The notes under the pieces are model-generated. The model was given only the letters and a program-made list of their open reading frames with translations. It was not told the origin of the DNA and made no database searches. Shown here piece by piece: positions 25,126 to 33,739 of a stretch of 64,000 bases of DNA. Position 1 is the stretch's first letter. Each line of letters begins with the position of its first letter. This stretch comes from Acidobacteriota bacterium (GTDB taxonomy: Bacteria; Acidobacteriota; Vicinamibacteria; Fen-336). Made by a program: the position numbers and the translations under genes. The DNA lies in NCBI GenBank assembly GCA_011526565.1, contig WYBL01000026.1:39928-103927 (forward strand). The letters run 5' to 3'.

Positions 25126-25993
25126 GCGAGAAGGCCCTCGGGTCGGGCGCCAGGCCCGGCTCGAGGGCGTGCGCCCGGCGCGCGTCGGCTCGGGCCTGGT
25201 CGAGCAGCGCGGCGGGCTGCCCGCCCAGCGCGTGCAGCGAGAAGCGCGCGCTCGCCCGCAGCAGCAGCGCCTGGGCGCGCGAGCGGGTCGACCAGCCGGG
25301 GTCGGGCTCGAGGCCGGCTGCGGCCTCGGCGTGGCGGCCCGCGAAGTGGGCCCTGGCCGCCGCGAGCAGGCGCGGCGCAGGCACCCGCTTCATCGGGGTG
25401 AGGACGGTCGGCGCGGGCGTGGCCGTGCGCGCCTGGGTCGGGGCCGGGGTCGGAGTCAGGGCCGGTGTCGGCGTCGCCGACGGACGGGTGGGCGCGGGTG
25501 TGGGCAGGGCGGGCCGCGTGGGCACGGGCGTCGGACTGGGCGTGGGTCGAGCCGGCGTCGCCGAGGGGGCGGCCGTCGGGGCCGGCGCCGGAGCCGGAGG
25601 CTGCGTCGCCGTGCTCGCCGTCCGCTGCTCGCACTGGGCCTTGTGCTGGGCGAACGCGCGGGACTGGCTCGAGCGGGCCACCGCGCCCTGCGCGTCGGAG
25701 GCGCGCCAGGCGGAGAGCGCGGCCGCGCAGTCGCCGCGCTGGAACTCCGCGAGGCCGAGGTAGTAGTGGGGCAGGTAGGTCTCGAAGCGCATCCCGTACA
25801 ACTTGACCTGGCCGCCTTCCTTCGGGTTCTCGGCAGCCGCCGCCTGCATCAGGCGCGCGGCTTCGTCCCAGCGCTTCGCTTCCACCGCGGCCATCCCGCG
25901 GCGGAAGGCGTCGGCCCAGTCGCCCCACGCCGGCAGCGCGAGCGCGGCCACCAGGGCCAGCAGCGCCAGTCGTTCAGAAGCCCGTGCGCGCAA
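25088..25993 (-). CDS. Secreted TPR-like protein with Pro/Thr-rich linker
   Basis: 301 residues starting at TTG 25993, which overlaps the end of the upstream kinase by 20 bases. A signal peptide (LALLALVAALALPAWG) is followed by a TPR-like helical region (FRRGMAAVEAKRWDEAARLMQAA, YYLGLAEFQRGDCAAALSAWRAS). Next comes an about 70-residue linker of repeated T-P, A-P and P-T units (25390-25590) and a second helical domain with LLAAARAHFAGRHAEAAAGL. The low-complexity linker resembles flexible periplasmic spacers. Because it is co-transcribed with the kinase, it could be a periplasmic partner or substrate of it. No enzymatic motif is present and the function is unknown. Confidence 0.68.
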   Translation of the reverse strand: MRARASERLALLALVAALALPAWGDWADAFRRGMAAVEAKRWDEAARLMQAAAAENPKEGGQVKLYGMRFETYLPHYYLGLAEFQRGDCAAALSAWRASDAQGAVARSSQSRAFAQHKAQCEQRTASTATQPPAPAPAPTAAPSATPARPTPSPTPVPTRPALPTPAPTRPSATPTPALTPTPAPTQARTATPAPTVLTPMKRVPAPRLLAAARAHFAGRHAEAAAGLEPDPGWSTRSRAQALLLRASARFSLHALGGQPAALLDQARADARRAHALEPGLAPDPRAFSPRFARFWNEANR

Positions 25994-27584
25994 GGTAGTC
26001 CTCGGCGTCGACCGGCTCCAAGGCGAAGCCCAGCAGTGCCCGCTGGCCGGACGCGACGACGACGGGCAGAGTGCGACTGCCGCGCGCGGTGCGGACCTCG
26101 ACCGTGTAGCGGCCCGGCGGAAGTTCCAGCGACAGCGGCGTCTCCCGCTCGCGCGGCAGGTCGATCGCGCGCCCCGCCTCGTCGGCCAGCGCCTCGACGG
26201 TGCCCCACGGCCACGCGTCGACCGCCAGCGTGCCCGGCGGCTTCGGCCGCGCGATGCTGACGACGGTGGAGGGTTCGGCCGTGGTACTCGGGACTGGCGT
26301 CGCGGGCACGGGAGCGATCGTCGTCGGCGTCTGCGCCGCGGACGTCGTCGGCGGTGCCGGCCCCGGGCGCCGCGTCAGCCAGCCGAGGACCAGCACGGCT
26401 CCGGCGAGCCCGACGACGATTGCCGCCGCGGCGGCCAGCAACAACGGCCGGGACCCGGAGGGCGCCGGGGCTGGTGCCGCCGCCATCCGCGCTGGTTCGG
26501 TCTGGATCTCCAACGGCGCGGCCGGGGCGGGGGGATGGCGCGCGCGCACGGTCGGCGGTGGTACCGGCGGCGGTGCCGGGGGCGGCGGCGGCGTGGACAC
26601 GCGCGGGGGAGGCGCAGGCGCCGGCCGCGGAACCTCGGGCGCGGCCCTGGGCGGCGCCGTTTCCAGGCCGTCGAGTCCCTTGCGCAGCTCGACGCCCACC
26701 TCGAGAGCCGACGGGTAGCGCTCCTCGGGCGTCTTGGCCAGCAGCCGCGCGAGCACGGGCACCATCGACGGCGGGATGCCGGCCGCGGCGGGTCCGGTCA
26801 GCGGCGGCGGTTCGCCGACGTGCATCAGGATCACGGCGATCGGCGTGTCGCCGCGGAACGGCGTGTGGCCGGTGAACAGCTCGTAGAGCACGATGCCGAG
26901 CGAGTAGAGGTCGCTGCGCAGGTCGATCTTCTGGCCCTTGGCCTGCTCCGGGCTCATGTAGTCCGGGGTGCCGATCACCTGGCCGGTGGCGGTCATCGCC
27001 GTGCGCCCCGCGCCCAGCACGTCCTTGGCGATGCCGAAGTCCATCAGCCGCACGACGCCCGCGCGATCCAGCATCAGGTTCGAGGTCTTCAGGTCCCGGT
27101 GGACGATGCCCGCCTCGTGGATCGCGGCCAGGCCGTCGGCGATCTGCAGCCCGATGCGCAGCGCCTCGCGCGCCGGCAGGCCCGCGCGGGAGCGCACCAC
27201 CTGCTTGAGGTCGGTGCCGGCGACCAGCTCCATCGTGATGTAGCGCAGGCCGTCGACTTCGCCGTAGTCGTAGATGCGGCACACGTTGCGGTGCATCACG
27301 CGGTGCGCCAGCTTGATCTCGGTGCGGAAGCGGCGGGCGAGGTCCTCGCCGACGTCGCCGCGCAGCACCTTGATCGCGATCTCCTCCTGCAGCACGCGGT
27401 CGAAGGCGCGGAACACGGTGCCCATGCCGCCGTGGCCGAGCCGCTCGTGGACGTCGTAGCGGCCGGCGAGCACCGCGCCGAGGCCGACGGTCGCGGCGTC
27501 GATCGCGCAGCCGCAGGCGGGACACGAGCGCGCGCCGTCGGCGACGGCGGCCGAACAGGCGGGACACGCGACCGGCGCACCCAT
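25974..27584 (-). CDS. Transmembrane Ser/Thr protein kinase with zinc ribbon and PEGA-like C-terminus
   Basis: 536 residues. It begins with a zinc-ribbon (CPAC...CPACGC, residues about 6-25). The kinase domain follows: LGHGGMGTVFRA (glycine loop), AIKVL (ATP-binding Lys), GIVHRDLKTSNLML (catalytic HRD, Asn), LMDFGIAKD (DFG) and GTPDYMSPEQAKG (activation loop). A Pro-rich linker leads to one membrane helix (LLLAAAAAIVVGLAGAVLVLGWL) near residue 400. The extracytoplasmic C-terminus ends with a PEGA-like beta domain (LSLELPPGRYTVEVRTARG). All catalytic residues are intact. I start at ATG 27584; an ATG at 27599 is also possible. A TATGCT hexamer (27601-27596) lies just upstream. Confidence 0.9.
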   Translation of the reverse strand: MGAPVACPACSAAVADGARSCPACGCAIDAATVGLGAVLAGRYDVHERLGHGGMGTVFRAFDRVLQEEIAIKVLRGDVGEDLARRFRTEIKLAHRVMHRNVCRIYDYGEVDGLRYITMELVAGTDLKQVVRSRAGLPAREALRIGLQIADGLAAIHEAGIVHRDLKTSNLMLDRAGVVRLMDFGIAKDVLGAGRTAMTATGQVIGTPDYMSPEQAKGQKIDLRSDLYSLGIVLYELFTGHTPFRGDTPIAVILMHVGEPPPLTGPAAAGIPPSMVPVLARLLAKTPEERYPSALEVGVELRKGLDGLETAPPRAAPEVPRPAPAPPPRVSTPPPPPAPPPVPPPTVRARHPPAPAAPLEIQTEPARMAAAPAPAPSGSRPLLLAAAAAIVVGLAGAVLVLGWLTRRPGPAPPTTSAAQTPTTIAPVPATPVPSTTAEPSTVVSIARPKPPGTLAVDAWPWGTVEALADEAGRAIDLPRERETPLSLELPPGRYTVEVRTARGSRTLPVVVASGQRALLGFALEPVDAEDYLARTGF

Positions 27585-27602
27585 GTCTGAGGAGAGCATA
27601 CG

Positions 27603-27628
27603 CCCGGCCGTCGCAGCCGCCGGCCGGG
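27603..27628. terminator. Hairpin between cphA and the Ser/Thr kinase gene
   Basis: Perfect 8-bp arms CCCGGCCG (27603-27610) and CGGCCGGG (27621-27628), 10-base loop, directly after the cphA stop. No T tract follows. It could end cphA transcripts or mark the kinase promoter region. Confidence 0.35.
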
Positions 27629-27636
27629 TGCCTGCG

Positions 27637-30279
27637 CTAGCCGCGGCCTTCCTTCTGGCGCTCGAAGTCGATCTGGGCGGCGACCTTGCCGATGCGGTCG
27701 GCGAACACGACGCCGAGGTCGTCCTTGCGGCAGGCCGCGATCAGCCGCTTGACCGCCTCGGTCTCGTTCTTCGCCATCTCCACCTGCTCCGGCTTCATGC
27801 CGTGGCGCACCAGCGCGTCGCGCAGCAGGCCCGCGACCTCGCCCGGCGCGCGGCCGCGCAGGTCCTCGTCGTCGCGCAGGATCACGACGTCGAAGTGCGG
27901 GGCGGCGGCCTTGCCCATCGCCTCGTAGTCCTCGTCGCGGCGGTCGCCGGGGGCGTTCAGCACGCACATCACGCGGGCGCCGGGCTTGCGCATCGACGAC
28001 AGGAACGGACCGACGAACTGCATGCCGTGGGCGTTGTGGCAGTAGTCGATCATCAGCTTGAAGTCGCGGAACTCGTAGACGTTGGCGCGACCCGGCGCCT
28101 GGAACGGCGAGGGGTGGAAGGTGGTCAGGCCGCCGCGGATGTCGTCGAGCTCGATGCCCGCGCAGAACGCCGCCAGCGCCGCGGCAAGCGCGTTCGCGAT
28201 GTTGTGGCGGGCGCGGCCGTCGAAGGTGACCGGGATCTGTCGCGCGTGCACGACCGGGATGCGCAGCGTGGAACGGTACAGGCACAGCGTGTCGTGGCGG
28301 TCCATCACCGCGCCGAGGCCGCCGGCCGCGACGTGGGCCGCGAGGCGCGGGTTCTGCGGGTCGAGCGAGAACAGCGCCACCTTCGCGCGGGTGCGGCCCG
28401 CCATGTACTCGCAGAAGCGGTCCTCGGCGTTGAGCACCGCGTGGCCTTCGGGGAACACCCGCTCGATCACCAGCGCCTTGGCCTTGGCCAGGTCGTCGAG
28501 GGTGTCCATGTCGCGCAGGCCGAGGTGGTCCTCGGCGATGTTGGTGACCACGCCGACGTTGGCCCAGTCGTAGCCGAGCCCGAAGCGCAAGAGGCCGCCG
28601 CGCGCGGTCTCGAGCGCGGCGAAGGTGACGGTGGGGTCGCGCAGGATCGCCTGTGCCGACGAGGGACCGGTGCAGTCGCCCTTGAGGATCGTCTCCGAGT
28701 TGACGTAGACGCCCTCGGTCGTGGTCAGGCCCACGGTGTGGCCCGCGTAGCGCGCGATGTGGGCGAGCAGGCGCGTGGTCGTCGTCTTGCCGTTGGTGCC
28801 GGTCACCGAGACGATCGGGATCCGGGTCGCCGTGCCGGGCGGGAACAGCATCTCGACGACCGCGCCGGCGACGTCGCGCGGCGTGCCCTCTGAGGGGTGG
28901 GTGTGCATGCGGAAGCCGGGCGCGGCGTTGACCTCGACGATGCCGCCGCCGACCTCGGCCAGCGGCTTCTCGACGGTCGGCGAGATGACGTCGATGCCGA
29001 TGATGTCGAGCCCGACGATCCTCGAGATGCGTTCCATCAGGTGGATGTTCGAGGGATGCACGCTGTCGGTGACGTCGCGCGAGATGCCGCCCGTCGACAG
29101 GTTGGCGGTGGCCTTCAGGTAGACGGTCTCGCCCTCCTTCGGCACCGAGTCCGGGGTCAGCCCGCGGCGCCGCAGCAGGGCCAGCGTCAGGTCCTCGATC
29201 TCGATCCGGGTCAGCACCTTCTCGTGGCCGATGCCACGCCGCGGGTCGCGGTTGGTGACCGCCACCAGCTCGCGGATCGTGCTGCGCCCGTCGCCAGTCA
29301 CGAATGCCGGCACCCGCTGCGCCGCGCAGATGAACTTGCCGTTGACGCACACGAAGCGGAAGTCGTGGCCCTCGAGGAACTGCTCGACGATCACCTCCTC
29401 GCTGAACTTGGCGGCGTCCTTGTAGGCGAGGCGCAGCTCGTCCTCGGAGCGGATGTTGGTGAGGATGCCGCGGCCGTGGCTGGCGTCGAGCGGCTTGACC
29501 ACGACGGGCCAGCCCAGCTTCTCGGCGATCGCCACGGCGTCTTCTTCGTCTTCGGCCACGTAGCCCTTCGGCACCGGCACGCCGTGCTCGCCGAGCAGGC
29601 GCTTGGTGGTGTCCTTGTCGCCCGCGATCTCGACCCCGAGGTGGCCGGTGGTCGAGGCGATCGTGGCCTGGATCCGCTTCTGGTGGACGCCGGTGCCGAG
29701 CATCACCAGCGAGCGGTCGTTCATCCGCAGGTAGGGGATGCCGCGGGCGACCGCCTTCTGCACGATCGAGCCGGTCGAGGGCCCGAGGCTCCACTTCTCG
29801 CGCAGGCGCTTGATGTCGTCGATCCGCTCCTCGAGGTCGAGGTCGCGCACCTCGTCTTCGGCGCAGGCCTCGACCACGTCGAGCGCCAGCTTGCCCGCGC
29901 GCACGCCGGTGCGCTCCTCCTCCATCTCGTAGACGAGGTTGTAGACGCCCGGGGTGCGCGTCTCGCGGGTGCGGCCGAAGCTGACCGGGATGCCGGCCGC
30001 GTTCTGGATCGCGATCGCCACGTGCTCGGCGACGTGGCCGAGCCAGGTGCCCTCGTCGACCCGGAACAGGAACCCGCCGGGGCGGCCCTCCGAGCAGTGG
30101 TGCTCCTGGAGGCCGGGCAGCAGCCTCTCGAGTCGCTCGCGGAACCCGCGGATCTGGCTGGTCGGCCGCTCCGCGTAGCGGCCGAGGTCGATCTTCATCC
30201 ACACGCTCGGGCGGTAGGACCAGAAGTTGGGCCCCTTCAGCACGAGCGTCTCGAGCAGGCGGATCCGGTGTTCGGCCAT
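27637..30279 (-). CDS. cphA: Cyanophycin synthetase
   Basis: 880 residues, the usual length of CphA. The three expected modules are present. The N-terminal domain (1-160) has VDEGTWLGHVAEHVAIAIQ. The ATP-grasp domain (about 215-480) has WPVVVKPLDASHGRGI and GIVEVNAAPGFRMHTHPSEG. The Mur-ligase-like domain (about 490-880) has the P-loop VTGTNGKTTTTR at 490-501. CphA polymerises aspartate and arginine, without ribosomes, into multi-L-arginyl-poly-L-aspartate, a nitrogen and energy store. A ribosome-binding site GGAGG lies six bases before the ATG. It is transcribed after cphB, 57 bases apart, so synthesis and breakdown share an operon. Confidence 0.96.
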   Translation of the reverse strand: MAEHRIRLLETLVLKGPNFWSYRPSVWMKIDLGRYAERPTSQIRGFRERLERLLPGLQEHHCSEGRPGGFLFRVDEGTWLGHVAEHVAIAIQNAAGIPVSFGRTRETRTPGVYNLVYEMEEERTGVRAGKLALDVVEACAEDEVRDLDLEERIDDIKRLREKWSLGPSTGSIVQKAVARGIPYLRMNDRSLVMLGTGVHQKRIQATIASTTGHLGVEIAGDKDTTKRLLGEHGVPVPKGYVAEDEEDAVAIAEKLGWPVVVKPLDASHGRGILTNIRSEDELRLAYKDAAKFSEEVIVEQFLEGHDFRFVCVNGKFICAAQRVPAFVTGDGRSTIRELVAVTNRDPRRGIGHEKVLTRIEIEDLTLALLRRRGLTPDSVPKEGETVYLKATANLSTGGISRDVTDSVHPSNIHLMERISRIVGLDIIGIDVISPTVEKPLAEVGGGIVEVNAAPGFRMHTHPSEGTPRDVAGAVVEMLFPPGTATRIPIVSVTGTNGKTTTTRLLAHIARYAGHTVGLTTTEGVYVNSETILKGDCTGPSSAQAILRDPTVTFAALETARGGLLRFGLGYDWANVGVVTNIAEDHLGLRDMDTLDDLAKAKALVIERVFPEGHAVLNAEDRFCEYMAGRTRAKVALFSLDPQNPRLAAHVAAGGLGAVMDRHDTLCLYRSTLRIPVVHARQIPVTFDGRARHNIANALAAALAAFCAGIELDDIRGGLTTFHPSPFQAPGRANVYEFRDFKLMIDYCHNAHGMQFVGPFLSSMRKPGARVMCVLNAPGDRRDEDYEAMGKAAAPHFDVVILRDDEDLRGRAPGEVAGLLRDALVRHGMKPEQVEMAKNETEAVKRLIAACRKDDLGVVFADRIGKVAAQIDFERQKEGRG

Positions 30280-30317
30280 GTTGGTCCTCCGAAGAGAGGG
30301 TGGACGTGGCCGAAGTC

Positions 30318-30339
30318 TAGCCGCGCTCCGGGGCGGCTA
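30318..30339. repeat. Inverted repeat between cphB and cphA, including the cphB stop
   Basis: Perfect 7-bp arms TAGCCGC (30318-30324) and GCGGCTA (30333-30339), 8-base loop. The arm ends in the cphB TAG. It could lower cphA expression relative to cphB or stabilise the processed RNA. No T tract follows. Confidence 0.4.
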
Positions 30340-31239
30340 CTTGTGGCGGGACCGCGGACGCGGCGGGCGGGGCGGCGGGACCGCGTCGAGCCGGCAGCGG
30401 CCGACCACGTCGAAGCGGTCGCCCGCGGTCAGCATGTGCAGCACGACGCCCGAGAGCGAGTGGCGGCCGTCGTCGCCGTCGCGGAAGCCGACGCTGACGG
30501 CGTCGGCCGCGTCGACGATGAACACCTGGCCGCTGCCCACGATCTCGATCGTGCCGTTGCCGTAGTAGACGATCGCGGTGTCCTCGTCGATGCCGACGCC
30601 CAGCTTCTGCGGCTGCTGGGCCACGGCCGAGAGCAGCCGCCCCAGCCGCTCCCGCTGCGAGAAGTGCTGGTCGATGATCAGCCGCGTGATCAGGCCGAGG
30701 CCGGCGCCGAGCCGCACGCCGTCGCGGCGCACGTGGAGGCCGGCCGAGCCGCCGGTGATCATCGTCGACGAGAAGGCCGAAGCGCCGGCCGAAGTGCCGG
30801 CCAGGGTGCCGCCCTTGACCAGCAGCGCGTGGATCGCCTGGAATGTCGCCGTGCCGGACAGCGTGGTCACCAGGCGCGACTGGTCGCCGCCGGTGATGAA
30901 GACGCCGCTGCACTCGAGCAGCGTGCGGGCGAACTGGTCCTTGTCGGCGTCCTCGCGGGTGGCGATCGGCAGGTGCACCGACTCGCCGGCGCCGAGGCCC
31001 GCGAAGACCTTCGTGTAATGGGTCGCGCGCTCCGCGGGAATCGCCGACGCGGTCGGCAGGATCGCGATCCGCGCCCGCCGCCCGCCGGCCTCCTTGACGA
31101 AGCGGGCGAGGATCTCGCGCTTGTATTCCTTGTCTTCGGCCCCGCCCACGGCGAGGATCGAGCCCGGCGCTCCTGCGGCGGCCATTTCTCCTGGGGTCGT
31201 GCGCTGCGCCCTGCGGCGCCGCGGAATCAGCGGCTTCAC
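30337..31239 (-). CDS. cphB: Cyanophycinase
   Basis: 300 residues from GTG 31239; ATG 31185 (282 residues, preceded by CCAGGAGAA) is an equally good start. It is a serine exopeptidase of the S51-like fold: the N-terminus SILAVGGAEDKEYKREIL is the cyanophycinase signature, the nucleophile Ser is in LAGTSAGASAF near residue 150, and the strand-loop GVFITGGDQSRLV precedes it. The enzyme cleaves cyanophycin to beta-Asp-Arg dipeptides. The catalytic His is probably in IIDQHFSQRERLGRL. A TAGTCT hexamer (31256-31251) stands 11 bases before the GTG. The C-terminal Pro/Arg-rich tail is unconserved in appearance. Co-transcription with cphA strongly supports the call. Confidence 0.94.
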   Translation of the reverse strand: MKPLIPRRRRAQRTTPGEMAAAGAPGSILAVGGAEDKEYKREILARFVKEAGGRRARIAILPTASAIPAERATHYTKVFAGLGAGESVHLPIATREDADKDQFARTLLECSGVFITGGDQSRLVTTLSGTATFQAIHALLVKGGTLAGTSAGASAFSSTMITGGSAGLHVRRDGVRLGAGLGLITRLIIDQHFSQRERLGRLLSAVAQQPQKLGVGIDEDTAIVYYGNGTIEIVGSGQVFIVDAADAVSVGFRDGDDGRHSLSGVVLHMLTAGDRFDVVGRCRLDAVPPPRPPRPRSRHK

Positions 31240-31250
31240 GGCGAACGCGC

Positions 31251-31256
31251 AGACTA
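31251..31256 (-). promoter_or_regulatory. Predicted -10 element of the cphB-cphA operon
   Basis: TAGTCT on the minus strand, 11 bases before GTG 31239. No clear -35 element, and no arginine-repressor (ARG-box-like) palindrome is visible. Confidence 0.4.
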
Positions 31257-31275
31257 GGCAAGCCGCGCCCCGCGG

Positions 31276-32367
31276 TCAAGGCCGCGGCGAGAAAAGCAGT
31301 CGCGCCGCGGGCGGCATCGCGGGCGGAGCCGGCTCGCGCGTGGCGTCGCGGTCGAAGGCGCGGCGCAGGTTGTTGCCCGCCAGGTCCTCCAGGCGCGGGT
31401 CGGCGACGAGTACGTGCGGCGCGTTCGCCCACGCCCGAGCGGGCACGAAGCTCCAGGAGCGGGCGCCCGGCTCGACCTCGACGGCGCCGTCCAGCACCGC
31501 GCCCGCGCGCTCTACTCGTAGCGCGTGCTCGAGGAGCGCCGCGTCGAGGGGCTCGGCGAACCCGATGCGGAGCGGATCGCGGGTTCCCCGGCGGGGCGGC
31601 GCGAGCGTCCACGCGGCGGGGTCGGGCCGATCGTGATCGGCCGGCCCGACCACCAGCGGATGGACGAAGCCCGCCTTCAGCGGGAGCCCCGCGGCGTCGC
31701 GCAGGCCCGCGTCGACCTCCAGGCGGTAGCGCCGGCCGGCCCGGAGCGGCGAGCCCAGTTCCGCCTGGTGGGCCAGCCCGCGCTTGATGCGGCCCGGGTC
31801 GAGCAGCAGCGTCAGCCGGCGGCGCTCCGGGTCCCACAGCGGGGCGCCGCCTTCGGCGAACGGGGCGGCGACCGCCGCGCCGCCGTCGGCGTCGACCAGG
31901 CGGAAGTGGTTTCGGACGTCGCCGCCCCGCATCGGAGCGGAGAAGTGCACGTAGAGCTTCAGCAGGTTCTCGGGCACGTCCGGTCCGGAGGGCGTCACCC
32001 GCGCGACGACCGTCACCGGCGCGCCGCGCCGGTCGGGCGGCGTGAAGTCGCTGGTGGCGAGCGGGCCGCCCCAGCGGCGCAGGTCGAGTATCGCGCGGTG
32101 GGCCAGTCCGGGGACGAACGGGAAGCGCGGAACGAAGCGAACGTGGGCGCCGTCGCACTCCGCGCGACCGAGCAGCGCCGGACCGCCATCGGCCGCGGCG
32201 GCGGCCGTGTAGACCCGCAGCGCTTCCGCGCAGTCGGCCGCGGTGAGCGCCGCCGCGAGTGCGGGCGGCAACGCCGCCTCCACCCGCGGCGCCGCGCCGG
32301 GCGGCTCGACCAGCGCGGGGCCCGCGGCGAACGCCAGCGCCGCGAGCCCTGCCAGCAGGCCGCTCAG
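31276..32367 (-). CDS. Secreted protein with Ig-like (Big_5/SbsA) domains; probable CTG start
   Basis: 363 residues when started at CTG 32367, which overlaps the upstream TGA as CTGA. This start gives a proper signal peptide (LSGLLAGLAALAFAAGPALV); the first in-frame GTG would remove it. The body has two bacterial Ig-like modules of the Big_5 type. One holds VPENLLKLYVHFSAPMRGGDVRNHFRL and the second DPLRIGFAEPLDAALLEHALRV with LEDLAGNNLRRAFDRD. Such modules are structural and occur in cell-surface or periplasmic proteins. There is no catalytic motif. It forms a two-gene operon with the secreted protein upstream, and the two may act together on the cell surface. Function unknown. Confidence 0.68.
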   Translation of the reverse strand: MSGLLAGLAALAFAAGPALVEPPGAAPRVEAALPPALAAALTAADCAEALRVYTAAAAADGGPALLGRAECDGAHVRFVPRFPFVPGLAHRAILDLRRWGGPLATSDFTPPDRRGAPVTVVARVTPSGPDVPENLLKLYVHFSAPMRGGDVRNHFRLVDADGGAAVAAPFAEGGAPLWDPERRRLTLLLDPGRIKRGLAHQAELGSPLRAGRRYRLEVDAGLRDAAGLPLKAGFVHPLVVGPADHDRPDPAAWTLAPPRRGTRDPLRIGFAEPLDAALLEHALRVERAGAVLDGAVEVEPGARSWSFVPARAWANAPHVLVADPRLEDLAGNNLRRAFDRDATREPAPPAMPPAARLLFSPRP

Positions 32368-33533
32368 ATTCGCTCGACCGGCAGCGAGGCCAGCCGCACC
32401 TGCCCGTCGCGCACGGAACGCATCAGCAGCAGCACGTGCTGGTCGTCGAGCCGGTCCATGTGCTGCACGCCCATGAAGGGCAGGTTGACCGCCGGGATGC
32501 CGGCGGTGCCCCAGTTGTCCGTGATCGGCGTGGTCAGCGGCGCCGGGCTCTTCTCGAGGTCGGCGGGGTCGATCCGCATCACCGGCCGCTGGGTGTTGGC
32601 GAGCAGGATGAAGGGCTTGTCGCCGCGCTTCACGAGCAGCATGTCGGAGGGGAAGTTGCCGGCCCCGAACTCGGCGACCGTCGTCCCCTTCACGTGGGCG
32701 CCCGGCTTCAGGGCCTCCATCGGGAACACCGCCAGCGGCGTGCACGTGTAGGCGGCGAGCAGGTGCGCCCTGCCGCCGATCGAGTAGGGCAGGAACGACT
32801 CGATCGGCGCCTCGGTCTCCCACTTGCCGTGGGCCGCGTGGTAGATCTCGAGCGAGGTGCTCTGCGCGCGCCCGTCGAACGGCCAGGGGATCGCCCGGAA
32901 GACCGAAGAGAACTCCTCGTTGGACAGCCCTGCGACGAACACGCGGCCCTCCGCGTAGTCGAGGTCGGTGATCGTGAAGCTGCGGCGCCGGAACTCCCAC
33001 AGCTTCTGGTCGGGCGCCGGCGCGTTCGGGATCGCCGCCTTCGCGTAGCGCACGTCGGACAGCGGCACCTCCGAGATCGTGCCCTTCTCGTCGACGCGCA
33101 GCAGGATCGAGGCGTCGGCCGCCGCGTTGGCGACGGGGAAGCGGGCGTGGGTCTGCTGCAGCCCGCGCGAGACGGCGAGGTAGACGTGGCGCGAGACCGG
33201 GCTCACGGCCATGTCGTGGAACAGCACCTCGTCGGGCGTGGTGCCGAGCAGCGCCGCGACCTTGCGGTCGAGGGCCTCGACCGTCAGCGGCTGGCCGCTG
33301 CCCGCGGCGGCCGGCGCTCCGACGTCGATCGCCCACACCGTCGCCGCCGCGGAGTCGCCGACCAGCAGCACGCCGCCCGGGCCGAACGCCAGCCGCCCGA
33401 AGGAGCGGATCGCCGGCGCGCCCCGCTCGTTCAGCGCGTCGACCTCGGCGCTCGCCGCGCCGGCGGGCGCCATGAGGGCCAGCGCGAGGGCCAGGCACGC
33501 CTGCTTCCCGCCGTTCAAGGGCTTGATCTTCAT
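32364..33533 (-). CDS. Secreted beta-propeller-like protein, unknown function
   Basis: 389 residues. ATG 33533 has an AGGAGGAG ribosome-binding site four bases upstream, better than the earlier GTG. A signal peptide (LALALALMAPAGAASA) is followed by repeated strands such as SFGRLAFGPGGVLLVGDSAAATVWAIDV, MAVSPVSRHVYLAVSR, TDLDYAEGRVFVAGLS and MDRLDDQHVLLLMRSVRDGQ. This looks like a seven-bladed propeller, and it has the gene-length and style of a quinoprotein or YncE-like fold. No heme or metal motif is clear. It is expected in the periplasm or on the surface, with the downstream Ig-like protein. Function unknown. Confidence 0.66.
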   Translation of the reverse strand: MKIKPLNGGKQACLALALALMAPAGAASAEVDALNERGAPAIRSFGRLAFGPGGVLLVGDSAAATVWAIDVGAPAAAGSGQPLTVEALDRKVAALLGTTPDEVLFHDMAVSPVSRHVYLAVSRGLQQTHARFPVANAAADASILLRVDEKGTISEVPLSDVRYAKAAIPNAPAPDQKLWEFRRRSFTITDLDYAEGRVFVAGLSNEEFSSVFRAIPWPFDGRAQSTSLEIYHAAHGKWETEAPIESFLPYSIGGRAHLLAAYTCTPLAVFPMEALKPGAHVKGTTVAEFGAGNFPSDMLLVKRGDKPFILLANTQRPVMRIDPADLEKSPAPLTTPITDNWGTAGIPAVNLPFMGVQHMDRLDDQHVLLLMRSVRDGQVRLASLPVERI

Positions 33534-33629
33534 CCGCTCCTCCTGGTACCGGTTCGGCACAAGTTAGGCGATGGCAGGCGCACGGGGTGCAAAAGCTTGT
33601 GGCCGCGGTCTTCAGGGCGGAAAGGACGG

Positions 33630-33657
33630 GCGCCTGCGCGGGCTTGACAGCAGGCGC
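33630..33657. promoter_or_regulatory. Inverted repeat around a TTGACA hexamer upstream of the cytidylate-kinase-like gene
   Basis: Perfect 8-bp arms GCGCCTGC (33630-33637) and GCAGGCGC (33650-33657). The 12-base loop contains TTGACA at 33644-33649, a consensus -35 element. A convincing -10 is missing; TCTAGG at 33670-33675 is the nearest. This arrangement resembles an operator placed on a promoter about 90 bases before ATG 33740. Confidence 0.4.
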
Positions 33658-33739
33658 GCGCGGGTGTCCTCTAGGAGAGAGGCTGCGGTCGCCGCCGCGC
33701 CGCCGGCGAGCGGGCCGCCGCGCCTCGGGGAGGTTCGTC

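Noticed and set aside
25390..25590. Thr/Pro repeats considered as a tandem DNA repeat or a mobile element
   Set aside because: The repeat is a coding linker in frame, with variable codons. No ends or target duplication are visible.
33534..33739. Possible RNA gene in the longest gene-free gap
   Set aside because: No tRNA-like cloverleaf, no known RNA motif; only the inverted repeat around TTGACA stands out.
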